Counted from the stretch's first letter, positions 1 through 4,888 are shown. The stretch is DNA of 7,547 nt from Candidatus Nomurabacteria bacterium (GCA_029882015.1 JAOULM010000030.1:1-7547); one strand, 5' to 3'. Made by a program: numbers and translations. The notes: generated by a model not told the origin, from the sequence alone.

Positions 1-425
1 GCAGCTCCGGCCCCCTGCTTGTTTACTGATCGATCGGGACATCCCATATTGATATCAATGCCGTCGAATCCCTGTTCGACTAACATCTGCGCTATACGTT
101 CAAAATTATCTGGCTTGGCACCAAAAATCTGCGCCACCAATGGACGTTCAGATTCGGTGTAATCTAGATCGCGCTGCAATACCTCGCGTCCAGGTGACAA
201 CAAACCATCTACTGAAACAAATTCAGTCCAAAAGACATCGGGGCCACCAGCTGGTTGCCCAGCGCGTGAATATTTTGCAATAATGCGCCTAAACGCCTGG
301 TCTGTAACATCAGCCATTGGGGCCAACGCCCAAATAGGCGATGGCAAGTTTCCCCAGAAACCCAAAACCACCCGATCATCTTCTGGGTAGTTTTTTGTAA
401 ATATTTTTTTTAAAAATGAAATCAT
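1..425 (-). CDS. dus: tRNA-dihydrouridine synthase, N-terminal part (cut by window edge)
   Basis: The reading frame starts at the ATG at 425-423 and stays open to position 1, giving 141 residues with the C-terminus missing. Dus enzymes are FMN-dependent TIM-barrel proteins that use NADPH to reduce specific uridines in tRNA loops to dihydrouridine. Visible family motifs are PMADVTD at residues 36-42 (FMN site at the first strand), TEFVS near residue 68, a QIFG strand, and INMGCP around residues 125-130 followed by KQGAGA. Cys129 in GCP is the predicted catalytic proton donor. The N-terminus is about 30 residues longer than in minimal Dus proteins and is basic/hydrophobic (MISFLKKIF). The start lies 2 nt after the stop of the FtsQ-like gene with no Shine-Dalgarno, so translation probably depends on reinitiation or SD-independent initiation within the same mRNA. 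The subfamily (DusA/B/C) cannot be fixed from this part; the motif wording is closest to DusB-like proteins. Confidence 0.93.
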   Translation of the reverse strand, partial: MISFLKKIFTKNYPEDDRVVLGFWGNLPSPIWALAPMADVTDQAFRRIIAKYSRAGQPAGGPDVFWTEFVSVDGLLSPGREVLQRDLDYTESERPLVAQIFGAKPDNFERIAQMLVEQGFDGIDINMGCPDRSVNKQGAGA

Positions 426-427
426 GA

Positions 428-1273
428 TTATTCAAATTTGTAATATATCTTGTCAGAAAAGCGAATATCAAGATATTTTAACTGTTCGGATTGGTTTTTC
501 AATTTTGTGTTGAATTTTATATCATTATGTAAAATTTCTAAAACATTTATATTTTCATCAACACCTAATTCTGGATTTACAATAATTATGCTATCCAGTG
601 GGACATCGTACCCAAATAATCTTATAATTTCAAGCTCTGTGTGTTTTTCTGAAACAAGATTTATTTTTGTAATTATTGTTTCAGTTTCCAAAAGGTGATT
701 TGTTAGCGTGTCAATATCACCAAAAGAAAATGATGTCTCTACTGTGGAGCCAATAGGTTCCGTGCTGGTTGTAACCCCTCCAGACCATTTCATATAGACA
801 CCATCAGAAAAAAATGGGGCTTTATCAAATATGTAACCTGTGCTATCCATATACCAGCAGTTTTCTGCTATCGATTCATTTTCTGTACACCAGATATCTC
901 TGGGTGATCTTTCTATTATTGTTATTATAACGTTTTGTATTTTCTTGTAGTGAATGCTGACAGCGCTTATTCTTTTAAATTCTTTTGTTACCATGTCTTC
1001 TAGATTGCTTGGTCGTAAAATAATTCTACTATTACACGGTAATATTCCACATCGGTATTTTGATTTTTTTTCTATAAAATTGCTAATATCACTGGGGAAC
1101 AATGATTGAGCCCCTTTTATTTCAATTGAATTAATACGAAAAGCAGGTATCCATAATAAGATAAAAAAAGTTACAAGTATTATAAAAATAGAGATTGATA
1201 TCCCTGTGGCCCATCGCTTTCGACGAATCTTTTTCTCGGTCTCGATTTTTTTTGAAGTTATACGAGAAGACAT
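428..1273 (-). CDS. ftsQ: FtsQ/DivIB-like cell division protein (POTRA domain)
   Basis: The 281-residue protein has a short, very basic cytoplasmic N-terminus (residues 1-21), one membrane segment (about 23-42) and an extracytoplasmic part. This opens with a POTRA-like stretch (about 46-122: INSIEIKGAQ..., then NVIITIIERSP) and continues as a beta-rich domain ending in YLDIRFSDKIYYKF. That layout and the closing Y-hD-h-R-F-hydrophilic-K-h-Y-Y motif are those of FtsQ/DivIB, the bitopic divisome protein that links FtsB/FtsL to the septal peptidoglycan machinery. Sequence outside the motifs is divergent, and there are four extracytoplasmic cysteines (75, 80, 129, 139) that could pair; this is inference. 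It sits between serS and dus rather than beside ftsA/ftsZ or mur genes, which is unusual for ftsQ in model bacteria. A TATAAT on the minus strand (1290-1285) leaves only a few nt of leader, so it may have its own start site besides serS read-through. The family call is fairly secure; the exact function is inferred. Confidence 0.8.
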   Translation of the reverse strand: MSSRITSKKIETEKKIRRKRWATGISISIFIILVTFFILLWIPAFRINSIEIKGAQSLFPSDISNFIEKKSKYRCGILPCNSRIILRPSNLEDMVTKEFKRISAVSIHYKKIQNVIITIIERSPRDIWCTENESIAENCWYMDSTGYIFDKAPFFSDGVYMKWSGGVTTSTEPIGSTVETSFSFGDIDTLTNHLLETETIITKINLVSEKHTELEIIRLFGYDVPLDSIIIVNPELGVDENINVLEILHNDIKFNTKLKNQSEQLKYLDIRFSDKIYYKFE

Positions 1274-1284
1274 AATTATATTTT

Positions 1285-1290
1285 ATTATA
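1285..1290 (-). promoter_or_regulatory. Possible internal -10 box ahead of ftsQ
   Basis: Minus-strand TATAAT lies 11 nt before the ATG at 1273, in the serS-ftsQ gap. Initiation about 7 nt downstream would give a leader of only 4-5 nt. No -35 match sits 17 nt upstream, and there is no TGn extension, so this is weak. The gap is also simply very AT-rich. Confidence 0.3.
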
Positions 1291-1319
1291 CAACGAAATT
1301 TATTTTTTTGTTTCTTGGG

Positions 1320-2591
1320 TTACTTTTCAATTCTTTCTCGCCCGCCCATATATTTTCGCAGGACTTCGGGGATGGTTACAGATCCATCTGCATTTTGGAA
1401 ATTTTCCATCATGGAAACCAGCACGCGTGGTGTTGGGATGGCAGTCGAGTTCAGGCTGTGCGCGAAACGCATTTTTCCTGATTCATCTTTGTAACGAATA
1501 TTGAATCTACGTGTTTGGAAGTCATGAAAATAGCTAGCGGATGAAATTTCTCGATACGTTTCCTCGCGTGGTACCCACAATTCTATATCATATTTTTTAA
1601 CTTGTCCCTGACCTAGATCGCCTGCGCAGTTGATAACTGTGTGATACGGAATATTTAATGATTCAATGAACTCTTCGGTGTTGCGGTTCAGTTGCTCGTG
1701 GTATTCGACAGATTTTTCATGCGAAGCCTCGCACAATATCACCTGTTCCAGTTTATAAAATTCATGTACGCGTATTAATCCTTTGATGTCTTTGCCGTGA
1801 CTGCCGGCTTCGCGCCGGTAGCATGGGGAAAATGACAGGAATTTTGCATTGTCTAATTGTTCAGCAGTCAGCACTTCGTCGGCATAATATCCCATGGTTG
1901 GGACCTCGGCGGTACCAGCCAAATAATCATCGTCTTGGGTTTGATAAATGTCATCTGCCTCGTTTGGTAGGTGTCCTGTGCCGTATAAATTAGATTTACG
2001 AACAATTGCTGGTGGCAACATTGGAGAAAGTCCTTTTTTTGTGAAAAAATCCATTGCGTACTGCCAAATGGCAAATGACAATAGTGCCCCATCATTTTTC
2101 AGGAAATAGCCACGAAATCCATGGACCTTGGTTCCGCGTGTGAAATCAACCATGTCTAAATCCTCCATTAATTCTATGTGGTCTTTTGGTTCGAAATCAA
2201 ATTGTGGTTTTTCGCCCCAGACTTTGAATTCCTGATTGTCTTCGTCTGTTTTTCCTTCGGGAACAGACATGTCGGGAACGTTGGGAACCTGTAGCATGAT
2301 TTCTCGCCAATCACCCATGATTTTCTTTAGCTCATCCTCGCGAGCCTGCAAGTCTTCTTTTAATAGTTTCATTTCGCTGATTAATTGTTCACGCTCGGTA
2401 TTGTTGCTGGCGGTTGCGACAGCACGTGACGCGGTGTTTTGTTCGGCGCGCAAAGATTCAACCACGCCAAGTTTTTGCTTGCGTTCGTCATCTAGCTGAA
2501 CTAGCCGATCGATATCGACTTTGGAGTGTTTTTTACGAGCGGCATCTTTGATGATGTCGACGTTATCGCGGATGAAATTGATGTCTAACAT
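1320..2591 (-). CDS. serS: Seryl-tRNA synthetase
   Basis: The 423-residue protein has the usual length of bacterial SerRS and charges tRNA-Ser (and tRNA-Sec where present) with serine in the cytoplasm, using ATP. The N-terminal antiparallel coiled-coil arm that grips the long variable arm of tRNA-Ser spans about residues 30-100 and is rich in K, E, Q and R. The class II catalytic core follows: motif 1 around 161-197, the serine-binding TAE at 227-229, motif 2 with PCYRREAGS at 256-264 and VHEFYKLEQ, then DLGxxxxKKYDIELWVP (325-341), EISSASYFHDFQTRR (348-362), and motif 3 with NSTAIPTPRVL (381-391) and ENFQNADGSVTIPEVL. The common SSCSN segment reads SSASY here, a conservative variation. The ATG at 2591-2589 fits the usual MLDI-x-FIRDN start; no Shine-Dalgarno precedes it. 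It is the first gene of the minus-strand serS-ftsQ-dus block. No clear terminator hairpin follows its stop, supporting cotranscription with ftsQ. Confidence 0.97.
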   Translation of the reverse strand: MLDINFIRDNVDIIKDAARKKHSKVDIDRLVQLDDERKQKLGVVESLRAEQNTASRAVATASNNTEREQLISEMKLLKEDLQAREDELKKIMGDWREIMLQVPNVPDMSVPEGKTDEDNQEFKVWGEKPQFDFEPKDHIELMEDLDMVDFTRGTKVHGFRGYFLKNDGALLSFAIWQYAMDFFTKKGLSPMLPPAIVRKSNLYGTGHLPNEADDIYQTQDDDYLAGTAEVPTMGYYADEVLTAEQLDNAKFLSFSPCYRREAGSHGKDIKGLIRVHEFYKLEQVILCEASHEKSVEYHEQLNRNTEEFIESLNIPYHTVINCAGDLGQGQVKKYDIELWVPREETYREISSASYFHDFQTRRFNIRYKDESGKMRFAHSLNSTAIPTPRVLVSMMENFQNADGSVTIPEVLRKYMGGRERIEK

Positions 2592-2634
2592 AATTTTGAT
2601 TTTAACATGAAATCAATAAATTGGAATGGGATAT

Positions 2635-2663
2635 TTGACTTTTATATATAAAAATGATATAAT
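2635..2663 (+). promoter_or_regulatory. Strong sigma70-type promoter for the 95-aa lipoprotein gene
   Basis: TTGACT (2635-2640), a 17-nt spacer, and a perfect TATAAT (2658-2663) preceded by TGA, i.e. an extended -10. Transcription should begin near 2670, leaving an AT-rich leader of about 39 nt without a Shine-Dalgarno. This is the closest match to consensus in the window along with the promoter at 4363. Confidence 0.8.
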
Positions 2664-2690
2664 AGTAGAAAAAGTAAGTTATTAAAACAA
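2662..2690 (-). promoter_or_regulatory. Possible serS operon promoter (divergent)
   Basis: On the minus strand TTGTTT (2690-2685) is separated by 17 nt from TACTAT (2667-2662). This would start transcription near 2655 and leave a leader of about 64 nt before the serS ATG. Both hexamers are imperfect and the region is AT-rich, so confidence is low. If real, its -10 overlaps the -10 of the forward promoter at 2658-2663, so the two directions could not fire at once. Confidence 0.3.
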
Positions 2691-2708
2691 AATTAAAAAA
2701 TTGATATT

Positions 2709-2996
2709 ATGAAAAATCTTTTTATCTTTCTATCTTTGATTATTGCTGTATTATTTTTGTTCTCAGGTTGTGCAGATGCTGAAAGTATTAGTGCATGTAC
2801 CACATCTAATGTTTATGGATTTTTTGGAGGATTGTGGCATGGAATTATAACTCCGTTTGCTTTTATTGGGTCACTATTCAGTGACGATATAACTATCTAT
2901 GCCGTTAATAACAGTGGTGGGTGGTATGACTTTGGGTTTTTAATGGGGGTAGGAACTTGGGGAGGAGGAGCTGGTGCTGCCTCTAAAAGAGGATAA
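2709..2996 (+). CDS. Small putative lipoprotein, unknown function
   Basis: The 95-residue protein begins with a classic export signal: MKN, then a hydrophobic core (residues 4-18), then SGC at 19-21, where Cys21 would be the lipidated residue of a signal peptidase II site. The -3 position is Phe rather than the favoured Leu/Val, so lipidation is likely but not certain. The mature part is Trp/Gly/Phe-rich: an aromatic stretch GFFGGLWHG, a hydrophobic run ITPFAFIGSLF, then DDITIYAVNNSGGWYDFGFLMGVG, and a glycine-rich tail. From memory this resembles a short conserved bacterial hypothetical family (YGF.GGLWHG...PF.FIGSLF.DDI.IYAVNN.GGWYDFGF); I know of no established function. It stands alone between a strong promoter and an intrinsic terminator. 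The ATG at 2709 is the only start that keeps the signal peptide; no ribosome binding site is visible. Confidence 0.85.
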   Translation: MKNLFIFLSLIIAVLFLFSGCADAESISACTTSNVYGFFGGLWHGIITPFAFIGSLFSDDITIYAVNNSGGWYDFGFLMGVGTWGGGAGAASKRG

Positions 2997-3020
2997 AAAA
3001 TAAAAAAGTTAAATTATTTT

Positions 3021-3044
3021 AAGGCCGTGCATAGCACGGTTTTT
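3021..3044 (+). terminator. Intrinsic terminator after the lipoprotein gene
   Basis: CCGTGC (3025-3030), loop ATA, GCACGG (3034-3039), followed by five T. The stem is a perfect 6 bp and can be lengthened by G-U and A-U pairs on the outside. It ends the transcription unit begun at 2635. Confidence 0.85.
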
Positions 3045-3065
3045 ATTTATATTGTATATATTGTG

Positions 3066-3074
3066 AAAAAGGAT
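3066..3074 (+). promoter_or_regulatory. Shine-Dalgarno for the 64-aa gene
   Basis: The purine-rich AAAAAGGAT has its AAGGA core 6-7 nt before the ATG at 3080. It is notable because no other gene in the window has an evident Shine-Dalgarno. Confidence 0.65.
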
Positions 3075-3079
3075 ACAAG

Positions 3080-3274
3080 ATGGAATTTAAATTTAAACGA
3101 ATACCTGCAAATTATCACTGGAAACCAAAAATGGTTGGCAGACCAGTATATTATGATCCTACTGTAGAAATAATTGCAGATTCAGAAGAAGAAGCCTGGA
3201 AAAAGCTTAACGAAAATCAAAAGATTGGAGGAAATCCTCAATCTGTTTATAAACTAGAAACCTCTTGTGAATAG
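3080..3274 (+). CDS. Small hypothetical protein (64 aa)
   Basis: I do not recognise this 64-residue protein. It is soluble-looking and charged, with no signal peptide or membrane segment. The first half is basic and aromatic (MEFKFKRIPANYHWKPK), followed by a short PVYYDPTVEIIA strand-like stretch, then an acidic helix-like run DSEEEAWKKLNENQK, and a C-terminus ending in Cys-Glu. The pattern (strands, then an alpha-helix starting D-S-E-E-E-A) recalls small folds that bind a partner, but that is only an impression. Support that it is translated: it has the only good Shine-Dalgarno in the window (AAAAAGGAT at 3066-3074, about 6 nt before the ATG), and it lies exactly between two terminators. 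A weak -10 candidate, TATATT, is at 3057-3062. Its 3' end is inside the following terminator stem. Confidence 0.72.
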   Translation: MEFKFKRIPANYHWKPKMVGRPVYYDPTVEIIADSEEEAWKKLNENQKIGGNPQSVYKLETSCE

Positions 3275-3287
3275 CTGGGGTTTTTTT
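3257..3287 (+). terminator. Intrinsic terminator overlapping the end of the 64-aa gene
   Basis: AACCTC (3259-3264) pairs with GGGGTT (3277-3282), with one T-G wobble, around a 12-nt loop that contains the TAG stop codon (3272-3274). Seven T follow from 3281. The left half of the stem is coding sequence. Confidence 0.65.
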
Positions 3288-3290
3288 ATT

Positions 3291-3299
3291 TGCTACAAT
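3291..3299 (+). promoter_or_regulatory. Extended -10 promoter of dprA; predicts a leaderless mRNA
   Basis: TGCTACAAT is an extended -10 element whose hexamer TACAAT (3294-3299) ends 7 nt before the A of the dprA ATG (3307). Transcription normally starts about 7 nt past the hexamer, i.e. at or next to that A. No -35 is seen at the matching distance (3271-3276 is ATAGCT), which an extended -10 can tolerate. Confidence 0.6.
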
Positions 3300-3306
3300 A
3301 TTCATT

Positions 3307-4149
3307 ATGAGCAAATCCAATATCCCCCTGCCCCTCCAAGAAATTCCAGATTCTCCAAAACGCCTGTTCACCCGCGGTACATTACCCAGTCTGGATGACT
3401 ATGTATTTTTAACGGTGGTTGGTTCACGCAAATATTCCAACTATGGTCGTGACGCTTGCGAGCAATTGATAGCTGGGCTACGCGGATACCCGATTGTCAT
3501 TGTTTCGGGTTTGGCATTGGGAATGGATTCGATTGCTCACCGCGCGGCGTTGGACAATGGTTTGAAAACAGTTGCCGTTCCTGGGTCGGGGTTGGATGAT
3601 GCGGTAATCTATCCTGCGACAAATTTATCATTGGCGCATGAAATTATTTTAAATGGTGGTGCGTTATTATCCGAGTTCGAGTCGGACACTCGTGCAGAAC
3701 GATGGACATTTCCTCGTCGTAATAGAATCATGGCAGGATTGTCGCGGGCGACATTGGTGGTCGAAGCAACCAACAAATCTGGAACACGTATTACAGCAAA
3801 ACTGGCAACTGAATATAATCGTGATGTGCTGGCGGTTCCTGGATCAATTTTCAGCGATGGTTCATCTGGAACCAACGAATTAATAAAACTGGGCGCGACA
3901 CCGATTACTAGCTCGGCGGATATTCTGCAGGCGCTGGGATTCAACGTTACTGAAACTACGCCAGACGATGCGATGTTGGATTGCACCGAGCAAGAACGAG
4001 CGGTATTGTCAGTGCTGGCCAGCCCTATGCCACGCGGTGAATTAATCCGACAAGTCGGAATGAATGTTGGTCAGGTCAACGTGATAATAGCAACGCTGGA
4101 AATCAAGGGATTAATCAAGGAAACTATGGGTGAGGTGAGGAGGGTTTGA
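3307..4149 (+). CDS. dprA: DNA-processing protein DprA (Smf)
   Basis: DprA binds incoming single-stranded DNA in the cytoplasm during natural transformation and loads RecA on it. The 280-residue protein carries the full Rossmann-like core: LTVVGSRKYSNYG (35-47), SGLALGMDSIAHRAAL (67-82), PGSGLDDAVIYPATN (92-106), LLSEF (120-124), FPRRNRIMAGLS (135-146), VVEATNKSGT (151-160), LAVPGS (175-180) and GTNELIKLGA (188-197). A C-terminal winged-helix domain (about 225-280) matches the DML1-like domain of the family. The N-terminal SAM domain found in longer homologues is absent; the protein starts at the LPLQEIPDSPKRLFTRG segment, so it is the short form. The ATG at 3307 has no Shine-Dalgarno and lies just beyond a -10 box. 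The gene ends in TGA, which argues against TGA recoding. Its presence suggests DNA uptake capacity, but no com genes are in the window. Confidence 0.96.
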   Translation: MSKSNIPLPLQEIPDSPKRLFTRGTLPSLDDYVFLTVVGSRKYSNYGRDACEQLIAGLRGYPIVIVSGLALGMDSIAHRAALDNGLKTVAVPGSGLDDAVIYPATNLSLAHEIILNGGALLSEFESDTRAERWTFPRRNRIMAGLSRATLVVEATNKSGTRITAKLATEYNRDVLAVPGSIFSDGSSGTNELIKLGATPITSSADILQALGFNVTETTPDDAMLDCTEQERAVLSVLASPMPRGELIRQVGMNVGQVNVIIATLEIKGLIKETMGEVRRV

Positions 4150-4153
4150 TTCG

Positions 4154-4162
4154 TGATATAAT
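4154..4162 (+). promoter_or_regulatory. Extended -10 promoter for the 46-aa gene
   Basis: TGATATAAT, identical to the extended -10 at 2655-2663, lies 5 nt after the dprA stop codon. The predicted start near 4169 would leave a leader of about 17 nt before the ATG at 4186. No consensus -35 is at 17 nt spacing (4134-4139 is GGTGAG), so it relies on the extended element. Confidence 0.6.
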
Positions 4163-4185
4163 AATGACAAATAAAACTCAAAAAA

Positions 4186-4326
4186 ATGATAAAAAAAGAA
4201 TTAAGCCAAAAAACACCACAAGAAGAATGCTTTGATGAGATTCCTTGGAAAAACAAGAAACAAGGAATAACAACCACATTTAATGGTGAAAAAAATAAAT
4301 TTATTATTACTATTAAAATAAAGTAG
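4186..4326 (+). CDS. Small hypothetical protein (46 aa)
   Basis: This frame encodes 46 residues: MIKKELSQKTPQEECFDEIP, then WKNKKQGITTTFNGEKNK, then FIITIKIK. I do not recognise it. It is lysine-rich with an acidic patch (QEECFDEIP) and ends in an alternating hydrophobic/basic beta-strand-like tail; there is no signal peptide or membrane segment. The case for a real gene is positional: an extended -10 box 24 nt upstream of the start, and an intrinsic terminator whose stem begins on the base after the TAG stop codon. It is one of a series of such tiny single-gene units here. The start has no Shine-Dalgarno but is the first ATG after the predicted transcription start. An untranslated small RNA of the same extent is an alternative. 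Confidence 0.55.
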   Translation: MIKKELSQKTPQEECFDEIPWKNKKQGITTTFNGEKNKFIITIKIK

Positions 4327-4350
4327 AGCTGGTATAACCCCAGCTTTTTT
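4327..4350 (+). terminator. Intrinsic terminator after the 46-aa gene
   Basis: AGCTGG (4327-4332), loop TATAACC, CCAGCT (4340-4345), then a run of T to 4350. A perfect 6-bp stem abuts the preceding stop codon. Confidence 0.85.
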
Positions 4351-4365
4351 CTTTACAGAATTTTG
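4346..4365 (+). repeat. 20-bp direct repeat, copy 1
   Basis: TTTTTCTTTACAGAATTTTG joins the T tract of the terminator at 4327 to the -35 of the next promoter. An identical copy occurs at 4726-4745, exactly 380 bp further on, in the same position relative to a terminator. Confidence 0.9.
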
Positions 4366-4391
4366 ACAATATTTATTTAAACATGTATAGT
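4363..4391 (+). promoter_or_regulatory. Consensus sigma70 promoter for the 83-aa gene
   Basis: A perfect TTGACA (4363-4368), 17-nt spacer and TATAGT (4386-4391). The start would be near 4398, leaving a leader of about 11 nt before the ATG at 4409. No Shine-Dalgarno stands out in the A-rich leader. Confidence 0.8.
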
Positions 4392-4408
4392 AAGAAAAAA
4401 CAAAAGAT

Positions 4409-4660
4409 ATGGATGAAAATAAAAAACTTATTGGAGTTATTGTTGATAAAACGAAAGCGACAAAGACGTATGGTGGAGTAGTTCCTGCATTTGGGGCTGG
4501 CTCTATGGTTTGGCCAGAGAATCAGAAAAAGTTTAGAAATCGAATGAGATATAGTAGTCCTGATAATTCTTCCGCTCTCTTCTTAGTATTTTCGATGCTC
4601 TTTTGTGTTCTCGTGATGATGGGTTTGGTAGCTGCCTGGTTTTATCTCGGATCTTTATAA
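4409..4660 (+). CDS. Small protein with C-terminal membrane segment (83 aa)
   Basis: I do not recognise the family. The 83-residue protein has a charged start (MDENKKLIGVIVDKTKATK), a Gly/Val-rich middle (TYGGVVPAFGAGSMVW, 20-35), a basic stretch (KKFRNRMR, 40-47), and one long hydrophobic segment (about 56-80) that ends two to three residues before the C-terminus. The basic residues just before the membrane segment predict the N-terminus in the cytoplasm, so the protein would be tail-anchored. A beta-strand pair such as KKLIGVIVDKT followed by a glycine loop would fit the N-terminal half, but this is not a recognised domain. It has its own strong promoter (4363-4391) and terminator (4702-4730) and is bracketed by the two copies of a 20-bp direct repeat. 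The start at 4409 is the first ATG after the predicted transcription start. Confidence 0.72.
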   Translation: MDENKKLIGVIVDKTKATKTYGGVVPAFGAGSMVWPENQKKFRNRMRYSSPDNSSALFLVFSMLFCVLVMMGLVAAWFYLGSL

Positions 4661-4701
4661 AATTACTCATCAAAGTATACGAAATAACTAACATTATTTT
4701 A

Positions 4702-4730
4702 AAAAAGACCAAATTATTTTTGGCCTTTTT
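4702..4730 (+). terminator. Intrinsic terminator after the 83-aa gene
   Basis: AAAAAGACCAAA (4702-4713) pairs with TTTGGCCTTTTT (4719-4730) around loop TTATT, with a single A-C mismatch. T-tract on one side and A-tract on the other mean it could act on either strand. Confidence 0.75.
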
Positions 4731-4745
4731 CTTTACAGAATTTTG
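4726..4745 (+). repeat. 20-bp direct repeat, copy 2
   Basis: Exact second copy of the sequence at 4346-4365, again spanning the terminator T-tract and the following promoter region. Sequences diverge immediately afterwards (GACAATATTT versus GTATATATGA counted from the final G). Confidence 0.9.
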
Positions 4746-4769
4746 TATATATGATATCAATGATAGAAT
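4732..4769 (+). promoter_or_regulatory. Probable topA promoter (two overlapping options)
   Basis: Option 1: TTTTGT (4741-4746), 17 nt, TAGAAT (4764-4769) with an upstream TGA extension. Option 2: TTTACA (4732-4737), 17 nt, TATCAA (4755-4760), also preceded by TGA. Either gives a leader of about 110-120 nt that contains the paired hairpin repeat. Confidence 0.5.
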
Positions 4770-4799
4770 AGCGAGCAGGAAGTAGAAAAACATTACCTC

Positions 4800-4826
4800 T
4801 GTCATCCTGAACTTGGTTCAGGATCT
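4800..4826 (+). repeat. REP-like hairpin, left arm of an inverted pair
   Basis: ATCCTGAA (4804-4811), loop CTTGG, TTCAGGAT (4817-4824) form a perfect 8-bp hairpin inside a unit with ends TGTC and CT. Its reverse complement matches the unit at 4849-4875 at 24 of 27 positions; all three differences lie in the loop, so the stem is preserved. From memory, GTCATCCTGAA-type units are frequent dispersed intergenic repeats in diverse bacteria, often mobilised by REP-associated tyrosine transposases; no such gene is in this window. Confidence 0.85.
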
Positions 4827-4848
4827 CGTATACGAAGTTGCCCAGCTT

Positions 4849-4875
4849 AGATCCTGAAATAAATTCAGGATGACA
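4849..4875 (-). repeat. REP-like hairpin, right arm of an inverted pair
   Basis: ATCCTGAA (4851-4858), loop ATAAA, TTCAGGAT (4864-4871) form a perfect 8-bp hairpin. It is in opposite orientation to 4800-4826, with 22 nt between them that include the palindrome CGTATACG (4827-4834). It ends 13 nt before the topA ATG, so the topA mRNA can fold either two small hairpins or one long one across both arms. Confidence 0.85.
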
Positions 4876-4888
4876 ACATACAAACAAT

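Noticed and set aside
2597..2615. TGATTT/AAATCA 6-bp inverted repeat ahead of serS as an operator or T-box-like element
   Set aside because: Short, AT-rich, and easily expected by chance; no T-box sequence or specifier structure can be seen.
3609..3986. Minus-strand frame of 125 codons inside dprA
   Set aside because: Fully antisense to conserved DprA motifs and with no promoter or domain; a shadow of the coding strand.
4147..4149. Recoded TGA (Gly) as in some CPR groups
   Set aside because: TGA closes dprA at the expected family length, right before a promoter and the next gene, and no long gene needs TGA readthrough.
4164..4235. A 23-codon frame starting at the ATG right after TATAAT (4157-4162)
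   Set aside because: Its start codon lies upstream of the predicted transcription start (about 4169), and it is overlapped by the longer frame that ends exactly at the terminator.
4603..4785. 60-codon plus-strand frame overlapping the 83-aa gene end and its terminator
   Set aside because: It starts inside the membrane segment of the 83-aa gene in another frame and reads through a terminator and the topA promoter.
4800..4875. CRISPR array
   Set aside because: Only two units, inverted rather than direct, each a self-complementary hairpin; no regular spacers.
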